A stretch of DNA of 64,000 nucleotides, taken from NCBI GenBank assembly GCA_014529385.2, contig CM043962.1, positions 127,291,470 through 127,355,469 of the forward strand, in the 5' to 3' direction. Under the pieces are notes generated by a model, which worked only from the letters and a program-made list of their open reading frames with translations, was not told the DNA's origin and ran no database searches. The stretch's first letter is position 1. Each line of letters opens with the position of its first letter. This document shows, piece by piece, positions 32,563-42,825 of this stretch. Source of the DNA: Adiantum capillus-veneris. Its lineage: Eukaryota > Streptophyta > Polypodiopsida > Polypodiales > Pteridaceae. The position numbers and the translations under genes were made by a program.

Positions 32563-32860
32563 TGGGCCGGGTTCCCACCTCAAGCTCAGCCCTAGTTTAC
32601 CTAAGGTCAAAGGAGTTTTACACACATTATTGGAGGTCTTCAATGAAGCTAACCCTAAGGTCTTATGCTCGATTGGTTAGCCTTGCTCTTGATAGACCAT
32701 CTCCCATTTGGGCCCCTTTACTATTGGCCCTGTGTTGAGATAGATCTATAAGCACATATCTATATCTTAACACTTGTTCCCATTTATTCTCCCACATTAA
32801 GTGATCAATTTAATATGAGAAAATCATTTGGGTTGGTTAGATATTAGATTTTATGACATT

Positions 32861-32951
32861 CTATACACTTATGCTATGTATAAGGTATACAAGTCAGTGG
32901 GCGCCCAAACTCTGGGCGGCCGGGCAAGGCATAGGCGTCTATACCCCAACA
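32861..32951 (-). repeat. truncated copia 3' LTR
   Basis: 91 bp (ctatacacttatgc ... ccccaaca) matches 36423-36513 with few changes. The remaining about 100 bp of the LTR is missing at its outer side, where unrelated sequence begins at 32860. Confidence 0.88.
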
Positions 32952-32965
32952 ACCTCCCACTTAAA
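32952..32965 (-). other. copia polypurine tract
   Basis: The minus strand reads TTTAAGTGGGAGGT directly before the LTR, identical in core to 17744-17756. Confidence 0.75.
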
Positions 32966-33072
32966 GGCGAGTGTGCCTTTAAGCAAGAGAACCTAGTCTA
33001 AAGACTACAAAAGGCGAAAGAAAACCGCTCTCAACCGATGCCCACTGGCTGGCTGTGATCGTGTGCATCCGG

Positions 33073-33330
33073 CTATCCTGCTCCTATGTAAGTCCGTACA
33101 CCACCAGACATGCCACACACGTACTGCAAGTATGTACGCAATACCTGCATATCTCCCTCGTGCACTATGCCATCATCAGTCAAAAAACAACTGGCAACCC
33201 CAACTGCAAATTCTCCCACTGCAGCTGCGATATCCGGTCTCAAGATCAGCATCTCATACATGAGACCATCGAATGCCGATGCAATGCTAGCGGGCCCTGC
33301 TAGCTCTACGGAGCATGCATCAACATATAT
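33073..33330 (-). pseudogene. copia RT C-terminus/RNase H scrap
   Basis: The reading DGLMYEMLILRPDIAAAVG corresponds to the GSLMYAMIxTRPDIAxAVG block that follows RT in copia pol, and QVLRTYLQYVCGMSG to the KxxLRYLxGTxG block. The RNase H active-site region downstream is missing. Between 33400 and 33980 only a Ser/Glu-rich linker-like reading is left, so the integrase core and RT catalytic domain have been lost. Confidence 0.65.
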
Positions 33331-33980
33331 ATCCCTGAAAATAGGCATCTCTAACTGACAAGGCGTGTCAGCCACATGCATCTCCTGACTGTCTGCAAAA
33401 GACGCATCAACCTTTCGTGCAACCTCAGATCAAACCAGCTGCTCTAGGTGTCTGCTGGAAGACATATCCTACACAACTATATCCTCATGCTCACTGTCGA
33501 GCATAGAAAGGAACGACTGCATAATCACTGACATCTCAGCCTCCTCTGCAATCATCCACTGCAAACATGACCACTCAATCTGCTGTGACTCAATAGAGCT
33601 CTCATGCTCTAACTCCTTATGCATAGACTCTTGCACAACGTCCTCCTATCGTGACTCACTAGAGCAAAACCGCTCTACCTGTCTATCCTGCATAGAAGTA
33701 TCTCTCACAATTGACTCTCTTCTTGCCTCAGTCACTAGCAAAGCATGCATGTCTGACTATGTCACGTCTCTGTGTGACTGCTCAAGTCGTGCCCCAACTG
33801 TGTGCACAACGAGCTCACTACTCTGCACTCCATGCAAAGCACCCTACAACCCATGAGCAAAAGAGACTGTCCGAGTCTCTCGCTCTCTGCATGGTTGTAA
33901 CAAGATTGAGACTCGACCATCTCGCACCAGTACTACGTGCAATGGGTACCATGTGACAACTCTAGCACCTCTCGCAATCA

Positions 33981-34300
33981 CTAGCGAACCCAAATGCAAT
34001 GCAAAAGATCGCTCAAGCAGCGATACCCGACATCCACAATCCCATAACTGTTTGACTGAGATATGACTGAGATCAAATCACATCTCAGATCTGGCACATA
34101 ACGCACATGACGCAGGGTAAATCTCATACCACTGGGCAAGGACAAACATATGTCTCCTGCACCCTCAATGTCATACACAACACCATCAGCCATGTGCACA
34201 CAACCAAGTCTCCCACTAGAAAACGTTCTAAACCACTCACGATGTGACATGACATGGAAAGTAGCATCTGATTCTAGTAACCAATGTGCAATCCGATATG
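33981..34300 (-). pseudogene. copia protease with destroyed active site
   Basis: The reading HWLLESDATFHVMSHREWF aligns with the copia WxLDSGAxxHMxxxxEWF block, but the catalytic Asp-Ser-Gly has become Glu-Ser-Asp. Downstream GCVHMADGVVYDIEGAGDI and FTLRHVRYVPDLRCDLISV match the rest of the protease and the following region. Such a protein could not cleave the polyprotein. Confidence 0.75.
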
Positions 34301-34884
34301 CAATCCGTAGACATAAGATCATCTGAAGACAAGCTAGATGTAAATGTGACATCGCCATCACAAGCATACTCAGTAACCACCGTACTGATCTCATTAGCAT
34401 CTGTCATGCCCAAATCTGCATCACGCATCTGTTGCCTCCGTTGTCTCAAACTCCTGAAACATCAACACCTAATGTGCCCTCTATGTCCACGATGCCAACA
34501 TGTCAAGTCTCTATGCCGTTGAGACTTGCGTATGGGACCAATCTCTCCCATGGACATAGAAGTGGGACTAGACTCCCTTGTAGACATGGATGTTGCGTAC
34601 ATAGCATGTAAACTCTGCCATAAAGCATGAGTTGTAGTCTCCCTTGAGACCTCCCAATAAACAGACTCAACCAGATGCAAACGAATCGTAGACATGGCTA
34701 ACTCATCAAGATCTTGCCAATCATCATCACGCATAGACTTGGGCTTCGCCGATAAACCATACAAGGGTTTATTCTACCCCAAATCCGCCAATGCAACAAG
34801 CATATGCTCCTTTCAAGAAACAAAATCTGCACCATCAAATTGTGCCAGACCATAACGCTGGAAGTCAAATGAAAAATCAGCCAT
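34240..34884 (-). pseudogene. copia gag, broken
   Basis: Starts MADFSFDFQRYGLAQFDGADF at 34884. A TGA replaces the tryptophan that normally precedes the WK block, and a second stop follows about 11 codons later. It then reads KPKSMRDDDWQDLDELAMSTI and HLVESVYWEVSRETTTHALW, the copia capsid core. A degraded zinc knuckle (CWHRGHRGHIRC, with the second Cys changed) is near 34475. The capsid C-terminal half is shortened compared with the 315-residue gag at 13696, so there is also an internal deletion. Confidence 0.75.
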
Positions 34885-36308
34885 AATGCTCGCAAAAGAG
34901 CAACCAACAATGAGTAGCAAATGTCAACCAAATCAGTCCTAAACTGGCTCGAATCCCATCAACAAAAGTCTGCAAATATGTCTCAAAACCTGATGCAAAA
35001 TTGCACCAATAATCGTGCAAAACCTTGCACAAAATCACAAGTCAATATGACTCGAATCCGGCTACCTAGCTCGTAGCCACACAAGCATACATCACAATAT
35101 TCACTCCTGTGAGTGTGCCAAGATAACTGTACACCCGTCAAACCGTGAGCTAATCACCAAGGCCACACTGTGCGGTATCGATGCATACACACGCACAAAT
35201 CTTCCACCTGCAGAGAACACCGCACACAAATGCTAAGTGCAACCCGCAATCTCTGCCTAGATCGCATAAATGATGCGCATAAAACTCCTGGGAAATTTTT
35301 GCCAGAGTTTCGAAGCACAATGGCTATCAACACAAAATAACCATTGTCCTGCAAGCTCAATACAATGAGCAATCAATGCGCATCAAACTACACTCAACAT
35401 ACATGCATAATCTCTGCAAACCTTTGTCCAACAAATGCTCACAAAGAGTACCATAGGTGATCATACATGTCATCCACAACCAATCTGTGCACTTGCTCAC
35501 AAGATCTACTGCTCACCACATAAGCATACATAGAGCATTACCCGCTCAAAGACCATGTATGCAAGCCACAACACTACAGAAGAACCACTCAACTGCAACT
35601 AGCAACACCTGTGGGAGTACTAGACTCAACCTGTACCTGGGAGTCAAACCCGATCTTGTAACACCTGCAAATGTGCCTGCCACCTCTAGTGTGCACGGGT
35701 AAGCTGTGTGCAGCAAAGAAAACAACAAAGCCCAAAACTGTCCTGAAAAATAGTCTCTGTGTTTTTAATTTCATACCCACCTGCACTCTGAATCAGAAAA
35801 GGATTCCTTCTACAAAGTCGTAGATCTTGAAGTCAGCTCCGTTTTGAACCAAAAAAATTGGAAATCAGAGCTTTGTAGCTCAAGTTATGAGCAAAACAGT
35901 AGACTGCTGTCAAACTACCAAAAATTGAACGACTTTCTTCTGTGCTTCTTTGAGCTCATAGAAAGGCTCAAACTCACTTCCAACCTCGATGCGTGAGCTG
36001 AATGTATCAATCTCACAATGCTTCCATGTCTATGGAAGCTCCAAGCTCCAAGCTCCAAGCTTCAATCTGTCGCTGATGTAGCCGTTGCAAAGCTTGCTGA
36101 GAAGAGGGAAAATGCTATACACAGTGGGCTTATCTATAGAGGAACTATGGACTGATTTGTGAGCACTAGGAAGCTCCTGAGAGCTCTCCTACAAGCCTCT
36201 GTATGGATGTCTACAAGCCTCCTCTATTTCTTTGCTCAGATGTGTGACCTCTCCGCCATAGGAGACGAGTTCATCATGAAGCCGTCCATCTACACTCTCA
36301 CACCTGTC
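34885..36308 (-). other. copia leader, untranslated
   Basis: About 1.4 kb between the primer site and gag with no supported coding sequence, comparable to the 1.1-kb leader of the related copia at 12611. Confidence 0.5.
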
Positions 36309-36320
36309 GCTCTGATACCA
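36309..36320 (-). other. copia primer binding site (tRNA-Met)
   Basis: The plus strand GCTCTGATACCA is the reverse complement of TGGTATCAGAGC, 2 bp from the LTR edge at 36323. Confidence 0.9.
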
Positions 36321-36322
36321 AT

Positions 36323-36513
36323 TGAAGGGGATCGGAAAGCACCACAGACGGAGAGTGAGAGAGAGAAGGAGACACACGACACACAGATATGGGTGGGGAG
36401 ACTCAAAAGAGTGAGTAGCCTCCTATACACTTATGCTATGTATAAGGTATACAAGTCAGTGGGCGCCCAAACTCTGGGCAGCCGAGCAAGGCATAGGCCC
36501 CTATACCCCAACA
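36323..36513 (-). repeat. copia 5' LTR (191 bp)
   Basis: On the plus strand it runs TGAAGGGGATCGG ... ATACCCCAACA, so the minus strand starts TGTTGGGGTATAG. It contains a gagagaga run. A plus-strand ATG at 36433 inside it is fused by chance to the downstream gypsy gag frame. Confidence 0.9.
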
Positions 36514-37428
36514 GAGGAGGGTGAAGGGGAACCCGATTTTCTGAAGAAAGACCGGTTTGTGGCTATTTTATGGCCAATTCCTAAAGAGAAGGTGGAGGGA
36601 AGGTTTCCTGCTACATATGAGGTAGCAATTGAAGTAGCCCACCTTAAAGATAAGAAGTTGCATCTACAAGCCAGAGCTATCAAGGAAGAGGAACTGGGAA
36701 GGGCCCGACCACACCTAGTCGCACCTGCAGCAGCCGTCCAGAGAAATCAGCCACAGGAACCGGCTGAAGACCAACAAGACCTACTCAACCGAATCACCAG
36801 CCAAATACAAAATCTTTCAGTACATCTGGTGCAGCAAGGGCATGCACTTGCCAAAAATCCAAAACAAGAAAGAGGGCAGCAAAGACAGAATCAAGACTAC
36901 CATTGTTATAACTGTGGAGAGGACAGCCATGGCATGTACTACTGTCCTCACCCAAGAAGGCAGAAATTCAATAAACAAGGAAGACAGAATCAGATCTCTC
37001 CACAAAGGGCGAGACCACCACCACCCAGGCAACCAGGACCGATTTTGTTGGTCCAAATCCTTCGACGACCCGTACAACCACCACCACCACAACCTCTCAT
37101 TCCACTGCTACCTCCACCACCTGCTGGAAACCAAGCAGTGAGTGTCATTATCCTTGAAACTAAGGGAAAGAAAAAGGTAGAGGAGAGTGTCAAAGAGAAG
37201 GACAAAGGGAAAGGAAAACTAGAAGAGGTGGATGCTATGGGAGTGAAACGTGCCAGGCACGAAGAGGCTTCTCAAAGGGAGGAGAGGATGAAAAGAAAAG
37301 GCGAGTCTAGCAAGCACGCATCTAAGCCTCGGCGGAAGATCAATATTGTGGATTTTTCACTTGGTGAGTATGCTAAACCATATGACCTAGTTCAAGATGT
37401 ATTAATGCAGGGTCCCAAGATAACCTAG
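36514..37428 (+). pseudogene. Tat-type gag C-terminal part
   Basis: The frame enters from the copia LTR and reads EGEGEPDFLKKDRFVAILWPI, a gag helical region, a coiled Gln-rich segment (DLLNRITSQIQNLSVHLV), a CCHC knuckle CYNCGEDSHGMYYC (36904-36945), a Pro-rich stretch (37015-37130) and a long Lys/Glu-rich basic tail. It stops at 37428, while the protease frame opens upstream of that stop in another frame, so a frameshift separates gag from pol. The apparent start at 36433 is LTR sequence and not genuine. Confidence 0.7.
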
Positions 37429-39110
37429 CCCCAATTACTCCATCTTGCACCAAGGATGAGGAGACAACGGACGAAGATGGTGAGGACAAGAAAATCAAGA
37501 CCAAGGATATATGGGCTATCTTTGGGAGGAATCTTGATGACATCCTACCTGTCATGGATACCCACATTATGGAGCAACGTATCTCAAACGTCTACATAGA
37601 TGGTGACGCACAGATATGCATCATGAGTGAGAAAATAATGCACCATCTAGGCCTAGAGGTAAATAGGCCAACACCCTGCCGAGCTAAAATGGTAAATAAT
37701 GTCAAAGTGAAGTGCATAGGCATTGTGAATGCAGTCAAGGTGAAGGCATTCAACATAGAAGTGGAGTTAGAAATTTTTGTCATGCCACACAAAGGAGAGG
37801 GATACCCTATCATTCTTGGAAGGCCATGGTTCATGGCTATGAAGGCTTAGCAAGACTACAGTACCGGATGATCCAGATGAAGGATGCTAAGGGAAAGTCC
37901 ATATTCTATGACATGAGGACTGGGAAGCAACACAACATGATCTTGGAGGCATCGAAAGATGAATTCATCAGTGACTCTTCGACCACCTTGGGAGAAGATA
38001 CGGCAACCACTGAAGAGAGCGCTAGTAGCATCGAAGTGATGGAATTCATCCTCAGATACCCAAAGAGATTGACACAACTAGAAACACCACCAGAGAACCA
38101 AGAGAGACCATTAGGTATGCAATCCTTGGTGGATACAAGTAAGTTACATCGGATGCTCTCTAGTGAGTTGGTTAGTGAAGAGGGAGAAGAATACGTCTCT
38201 ATGCTAAGAAACTTCACCACACTATTCATTGATGGTTATGACAAGATCATAGACATCACAATGGTGCAACACTGTATAAGACTCAAGGAAGGAAGCAAGC
38301 TTGTAGTGTAAAAGCTCAGAAGGCTTGGGGTAATTCAGCAAGAAGCATTGCTCAAAGTGGTAAGGAAATTGCTACAAGCAGGTTTCATTTACCCCGTCGA
38401 AGGCTCAGAGTGGGTCTCTCCAGTGGTAGTCACAGAAAAGAAGAATGGTAAGTGGAGGGTTTTTGTAGACTACAAACCTCTCAAGACAACAAAACAAAGA
38501 GATATCATTTTCCCCTCCCATTCCAAGATGATATTCTCAACGATGTAGCAGGTCATGAGCGCTACACAATATGTGATGGCTACTCAGGCTACTTCCATAT
38601 TAGCATTGCAGAAGGAGACCAGAAAAAGAAAACTTTCATAACACCATGGGGATGTTTTGCTTACAGGGTGATGCCTTTTGGCCTCACCAACACTCTGGCC
38701 ACATTCCAATGCCATGTAACTTTTGTCTTTTCCAGCCATACTTTGGTAAGTCAATACGAGTTTTCATAGATTATTTCTGCATCTACAGTTCTCGCTCCCT
38801 CTATTTAAGCAAGGTCTATGATGGCCTGGCTAGGCTGCAAACCCTGGTTGGCCAGCGTAACATAGATAAGTTCCACATTGGTGAAAGCAAGGTCACTCTT
38901 CTTGGCCATGTAATTTCAGTAAAAGGAATTGAGGCTGACCCAAGCAAGGTTCAAGCTTTAGTATCTTTGTCATCACGCACAACAGCTAAGAAATTGGTCT
39001 CTTTTCTTCAGAACATAAGATATTTGAGGAAGTTCATTCACTTGCTCTCTCTCTCAAGTGGTTCTCCCTTTACAACAAGTCACCCATGGAGATGTCTTCC
39101 TATGGATTGA
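37429..39110 (+). pseudogene. Tat-type protease and reverse transcriptase
   Basis: Protease: VYIDGDAQICIMSEKIMHHLGL (37592) with the catalytic Asp, and YPIILGRPWFMAMKA (37805). A frame change leads into a long acidic linker (37850-38311). RT: LLQAGFIYPVEGSEWVSPVVV (38370), VFVDYKPL, TICDGYSGYFHISIAEGDQ (38570), [15 protein letters not shown] (38650), then the active site VFIDYFCIYSS (38760), where the second Asp of the conserved pair is Tyr. The connection domain KVTLLGHVISVKGIEADPSK follows. At least one stop and three frameshifts. The active-site change alone abolishes polymerase activity. Confidence 0.8.
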
Positions 39111-39620
39111 AGAAAATGAGCACAGCAGTTTAGCAAAGTCAAATAGATCGTGGCTACACTTCCCACCATTGCACCCCCTACATGGGACGAGCCATTTTAT
39201 ATTAACCCCAGTGTAGGGAGTGACACACTTGGATCCGTACTAATGCAGAAGGACCCTTAAACCTATTTCATGCATCCTATCTACTTCTCTAGTCGTGTCA
39301 TGACCCCATCTGAAAAAGGATTCACCACGGTAGAGCACATGGTGCTTGCATTGATGTTTTCCACTACAAAGTTCCACTCTTATCTATTGCCTAAACCCTT
39401 TGTAATTCTGACAATGGAAGAGGTCTTTCCGTGTGTGATGCAACACATGGATGTCTCATCTAGAATCTCTAAGTGGCTTGTTAGATTACCAGAGTTTGAT
39501 TACACTATGCAAGTGGAGAACTCCACCAGGTCTAATCTAGCAGGTATTCTTACTCATTGTCATTATGAGAAGAAGCTAAAGGTCAACACAAAAGGTAAAT
39601 AAGTGACACCAATGGTAGAA
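39111..39620 (+). pseudogene. Tat-type first RNase H
   Basis: HPIYFSSRVMTPSEKGFTTVEHMVLALMF matches the retroviral-type RNase H middle segment (the E-containing block), followed by FVILTMEEVFPCVM and SKWLVRLPEFDYTMQVENST. The D of the usual VxTD block is not present (LTMEE). The start of the domain is interrupted by a stop near 39110. Confidence 0.65.
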
Positions 39621-40110
39621 ATTCCTAAGCTAGAAAGAGCTTATTCTCTTTTCTTTGATGGCGCATACTAAAGAACAACGGACCAAGATGCAACTGGCAT
39701 CATCATTTTCAATGAGCAAAAGGAAAATTTATTCTCTATTGGGTAGTTACTACACTCCCAGTGCAATAACAAAGCAGAGTACGCGGCCTTAATTCTTGGA
39801 TTACAACAATGTGATTTGCAAGGGGTTCAACGCCTAAATGTGTTTGGTGATGCCATGCTCTTGATAAAGCAGATAAATGGCACTTGGACTTGTAAAAATC
39901 AGGTTTTTCTTGGCCAATTGCACCAAGTTAAGGATCTTTTAAGAAAGTTTGAAGCAGTGCAATTATTTCATGTCCCTAGGCCAAAAAATCAAGAAGTGGA
40001 TGCTCTAGCCAAGGAAAGCATACAGGACGTTTCCATAGGAGCAATCAAACTGCAGCTGTCCCTCTTTCAGGGTAGCGATGCTATGCCGAATATCATGAGA
40101 TTCTTAGATA
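39621..40110 (+). pseudogene. Tat-type second (archaeal-type) RNase H
   Basis: AYSLFFDGAY (39640), a stop, then SQCNNKAEYAALILGLQQCD (39760), VFGDAMLLIKQINGTW (39840) and PKNQEVDALAKESIQD (39985). These are the four acid-bearing blocks of an archaeal-type RNase H, as captured by plant Tat elements. The acids appear present, but two stops interrupt the N-terminal part. The domain is thought to help remove RNA during reverse transcription. Confidence 0.75.
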
Positions 40111-41330
40111 CAAGAAAATTTCATGAAGGGTATACCAAGGGCCATAAACAATGGCTTGTCCAAAAGGCAACAAGATACCACCTTATCAACAGCACCTTGT
40201 ACTGCAAGGGCAAAGACCAGATCCTTAGGCGAGTGCCACTCTCCAGTGAAATCACGGAGGTAATCTCAAGTTTCCATGATGGTGTTTGTGGCGGCCACTT
40301 TTCTCTAGATATTACTAGTAAGAAGATTCTACAGGCAGGGTTCCTTGGCCTAGTCTGAATAGGGATGTGCATCATTGGTGTAAAACATGCAGAGCTTGTC
40401 AAGTATCCAGTGATTGAACACTAACCTATGAGCCGCAGTATCCTATCATCTCATATGGCCCGTTTGAGAAGTGGGGAATAGATGAAATTGGTCCTTTACC
40501 AAGGGCCCAATCAGGTAAATTGCACATTTTAGTTGGTGTAGACTACATGACCCGATGGGTAGAAGCAGCAACCACCACGCATTAAAGCCCAAGAAGTGGT
40601 GAAGTTCGTATCTGAGCACATTTGTTTCCGCTTTGGCACACCTCTGGAGATAATATCTAAGAGAGGGCCAGGTTTTAGAGGCGACTTGGTGGGAGAACTG
40701 ATGAAAAAGTTAGTCATCACACACCGACACATATCTCCATACTATCCACACTGCAATGGTCTAGTGGAAAAGGTAAACGGCATGGTCTATAGGATCATCA
40801 CAAAGCAGGTGAATAACCACACAAGTGATTGGGATAAGCATCTCATGGCCGCTCTTTGGCCATACCACACAACATTCCGAACATTACTAGGTTTCACCCC
40901 TTTTCATTTGGTATATGGAAAGGAGGCCCTTCTATGGATTTAGATACAACTATCCATCTTGCAAGTCACAGCTAGTCAGTTACAACGCCCAATTGCCCAT
41001 CTCCGCAACCACATCTTGTATCTAGAAAGGCTTCAGCTAGATAGGAAAGATGCGATCAACCACTATGCAACCCAAGCAAAACGATGCCGACTCACATTCA
41101 ATTAAGGGCTTAAGGACAAGGGTCTAAAGAAAGGTATGTTAGTGCTGAGATACGATAATAGATTTGACACTAGGAAAGATAAGAAGTTTCATTCCAGATG
41201 GGAAGGGCCATTCATTGTCAAAAAGTGATACGCAAATGGAAGCTATAAATTGATGGAAGCAGATGGTCAAATTTAGACCAAAGTCAATGGATGGAGACTA
41301 AAAAGGTACTTCTTAAGGTTTGATCTAGAG
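40111..41330 (+). pseudogene. Tat-type integrase
   Basis: Zinc domain with SSFHDGVCGGHFSLDITSKKIL (40270) and a Cys pair near 40390. Core begins EKWGIDEIGPLP (40470, first Asp). The second block reads EIISKRGPGFRGDLVG (40640), where Lys stands in place of the catalytic Asp. The third is YYPHCNGLVEKVNGMVYRI (40740), with Glu kept. After 40943 only a C-terminal GPF-like segment (WEGPFIVKK, 41205) is visible between stops. Inactive by the lost Asp and several stops. Confidence 0.75.
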
Positions 41331-41436
41331 TTTATGCTAGATATTCTAGAGGAGGGAGAACCATCCAACTCCGTTGCTAGGGAATCAAAAGCAAAGCTAG
41401 AGGCATGAATGCCTCTAGCCAAAAGTGGAGGGCTAA

Positions 41437-41863
41437 TGATGACCGGCTTTCACAAGCCGTGGCTGCAAGAACCAACCCAAAAAAGGGGTGCTTGGTAATA
41501 TAATAAATATTAATAAAATGTTTTTTTTTTGCTACTGCCACCCCGCCACTCTCTTTCCTCCCATGCATACACCATAGCAGGCCGCCCCTCCCTTGGCACC
41601 ACCCTTTCCCCTCTCTCCTCCATTATCCCCCTCTCCCTCCTTCATTATCGCATGCACCCAAAAATCCTCTCTCTCCCTCTTGTTCGTCAACCCACAGGGG
41701 CCGCCATGCATGGGACAATAGTCTCTCATCTCTCTCTCTCTCTCTCTCTCATTATTCACACACACATACACACACTCTAACACTCTCCTTTCCTCTCTCC
41801 CCTCTCGCTCATCTCTCTCACCCTCTCCCTCGCCCACATGTCTCTCTCATGTCTTGTTGACTC

Positions 41864-41922
<59 letters not shown>

Positions 41923-41927
41923 ACAGC
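41437..41927 (+). repeat. probable 3' LTR (proximal part) of the Tat element
   Basis: The purine-rich AAAAGTGGAGGG at 41421-41432 precedes TGATGACCGGCTTTC at 41437, a suitable PPT-LTR junction about 100 bp after the end of pol. The sequence is then very pyrimidine-rich with CT satellites (41731-41750, 41869-41921). It is interrupted at 41927 by the chromodomain gypsy and would resume at 57863. Without the 5' LTR the assignment stays tentative. Confidence 0.45.
41923..41927. repeat. 5-bp target-site duplication ACAGC, left copy
   Basis: ACAGC precedes the left 123-bp LTR and is repeated right after the right LTR at 57858-57862. Confidence 0.9.
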
Positions 41928-42050
41928 TGTAAGGACATGGGTCCTATGGGCAAGGCCATTGGCATGACCGGACATTGTGTATGCTAGGGGGAGGCTATAA
42001 GATAGCACGGTTGGGTGGAGACTAACACACGCATTACCACCGCTCTTTCA
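41928..42050 (+). repeat. 5' LTR, 123 bp
   Basis: TGTAAGGACATGGGTCC ... CGCTCTTTCA. Differs from the 3' copy at about ten positions by eye, so the element is considerably older than the copia at 12405. Confidence 0.92.
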
Positions 42051-42051
42051 C

Positions 42052-42063
42052 TAGTATCTGAGC
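42052..42063 (+). other. probable primer binding site
   Basis: TAGTATCTGAGC, 1 bp after the LTR, differs at two positions from the tRNA-Met site TGGTATCAGAGC. Confidence 0.6.
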
Positions 42064-42825
42064 TATTTTTTGGAGGAGTCTAAAAGCGGCATGCATCTGC
42101 GTGTGATGCTCTGCTTCTCTCCCACACTCTACAGACATCGACCTCTTTGTTGTGTAGCAAAAAGAAGGCAGACACAAGTTTCCGTGCGAGCAGCACGCGG
42201 TCGCTTCATGTACGCCCTCTAGAGCGTACGACCAAGGCAAACTCGATCGACAGCTCGACGGCACCAAGGCTCCAAAGTCTTTCCTTGGCGCTGTTGGTTG
42301 CGCACGTAGGAAGGCTCGCTTAACCCTTGCATGAAGGAGGGATGAACACACCCCATGAGGGTAAGAGGCCAACACTTTACCATCAAGCTATTGGCCTTTG
42401 TTGTGTACAACAGGGAAAGATAGTCTACTTGTGTTGAAAGAAAAACTAGAAGGAAAGGGAAAGCTTCAAACTTCAAGGAAGTAGCTACACCCTTCCTTTT
42501 CACTTCTTGAAGGAAGGCAAGTTTTCCTCCAAAAATTATTTTTTCCTCAAGGAGGTAGCTTCAAAGTGAAGAAAAGCCTTCACAAAAAGGAGGAGTTTTT
42601 GTGAAGAATCATCAAAGGTGTTCTTACAACGAACGACAAGTGAAGCGCTCAAATTCTCGCAAGGCAAGGTTCACATGCAATGCAAATCGTGGAGCATACA
42701 AAACACAAAGACTTCAATTTCTCAAGGTACAAGTTGTCACATTTTTTTCTCTCTTTGCATTAGTGTGTGTTTCCCATGGCTAGTGTGGATATCCCACCTA
42801 CAAACATGCTTTTGATTTTGAGTAC

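Larger units (their letters stand above)
31660..32860. other. non-coding stretch with satellites
   Basis: Contains the AG microsatellite and the CAAGCACCT minisatellite listed separately. The rest is AT-balanced sequence without a supported gene. The plus-strand open stretch at 32381-32680 is simply the minisatellite translated. Confidence 0.5.
32861..36513 (-). mobile_element. internally deleted minus-strand copia element
   Basis: On the minus strand: a complete 191-bp 5' LTR (36513-36323), a tRNA-Met primer site, a leader, gag, protease, part of an integrase-RT linker, a scrap of RNase H, a polypurine tract and a truncated 3' LTR (32951-32861). It is 3.65 kb against about 5.5 kb for its relative at 12405, because most of integrase and RT is deleted. 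LTR start (TGTTGGGGTATA) and PPT are shared with that element. Both flanking duplications cannot be compared because the 3' LTR is cut. Confidence 0.85.
36514..41927 (+). mobile_element. decayed Tat-lineage Ty3/gypsy element (5' truncated)
   Basis: Plus-strand order gag C-terminus, protease, RT, RNase H, a second archaeal-type RNase H, integrase, then a probable 3' LTR. The additional RNase H between the first RNase H and integrase is the hallmark of plant Tat/Ogre-type elements. The 5' end is cut by the copia insertion at 36513, and no 5' LTR or gag N-terminus is present. RT and integrase have lost catalytic residues and there are many stops. Confidence 0.8.

Noticed and set aside
36433-36513. 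Start of the Tat gag at the ATG at 36433
   Set aside because: These codons are copia LTR sequence (identical to 32871-32951); the true gag start is lost.
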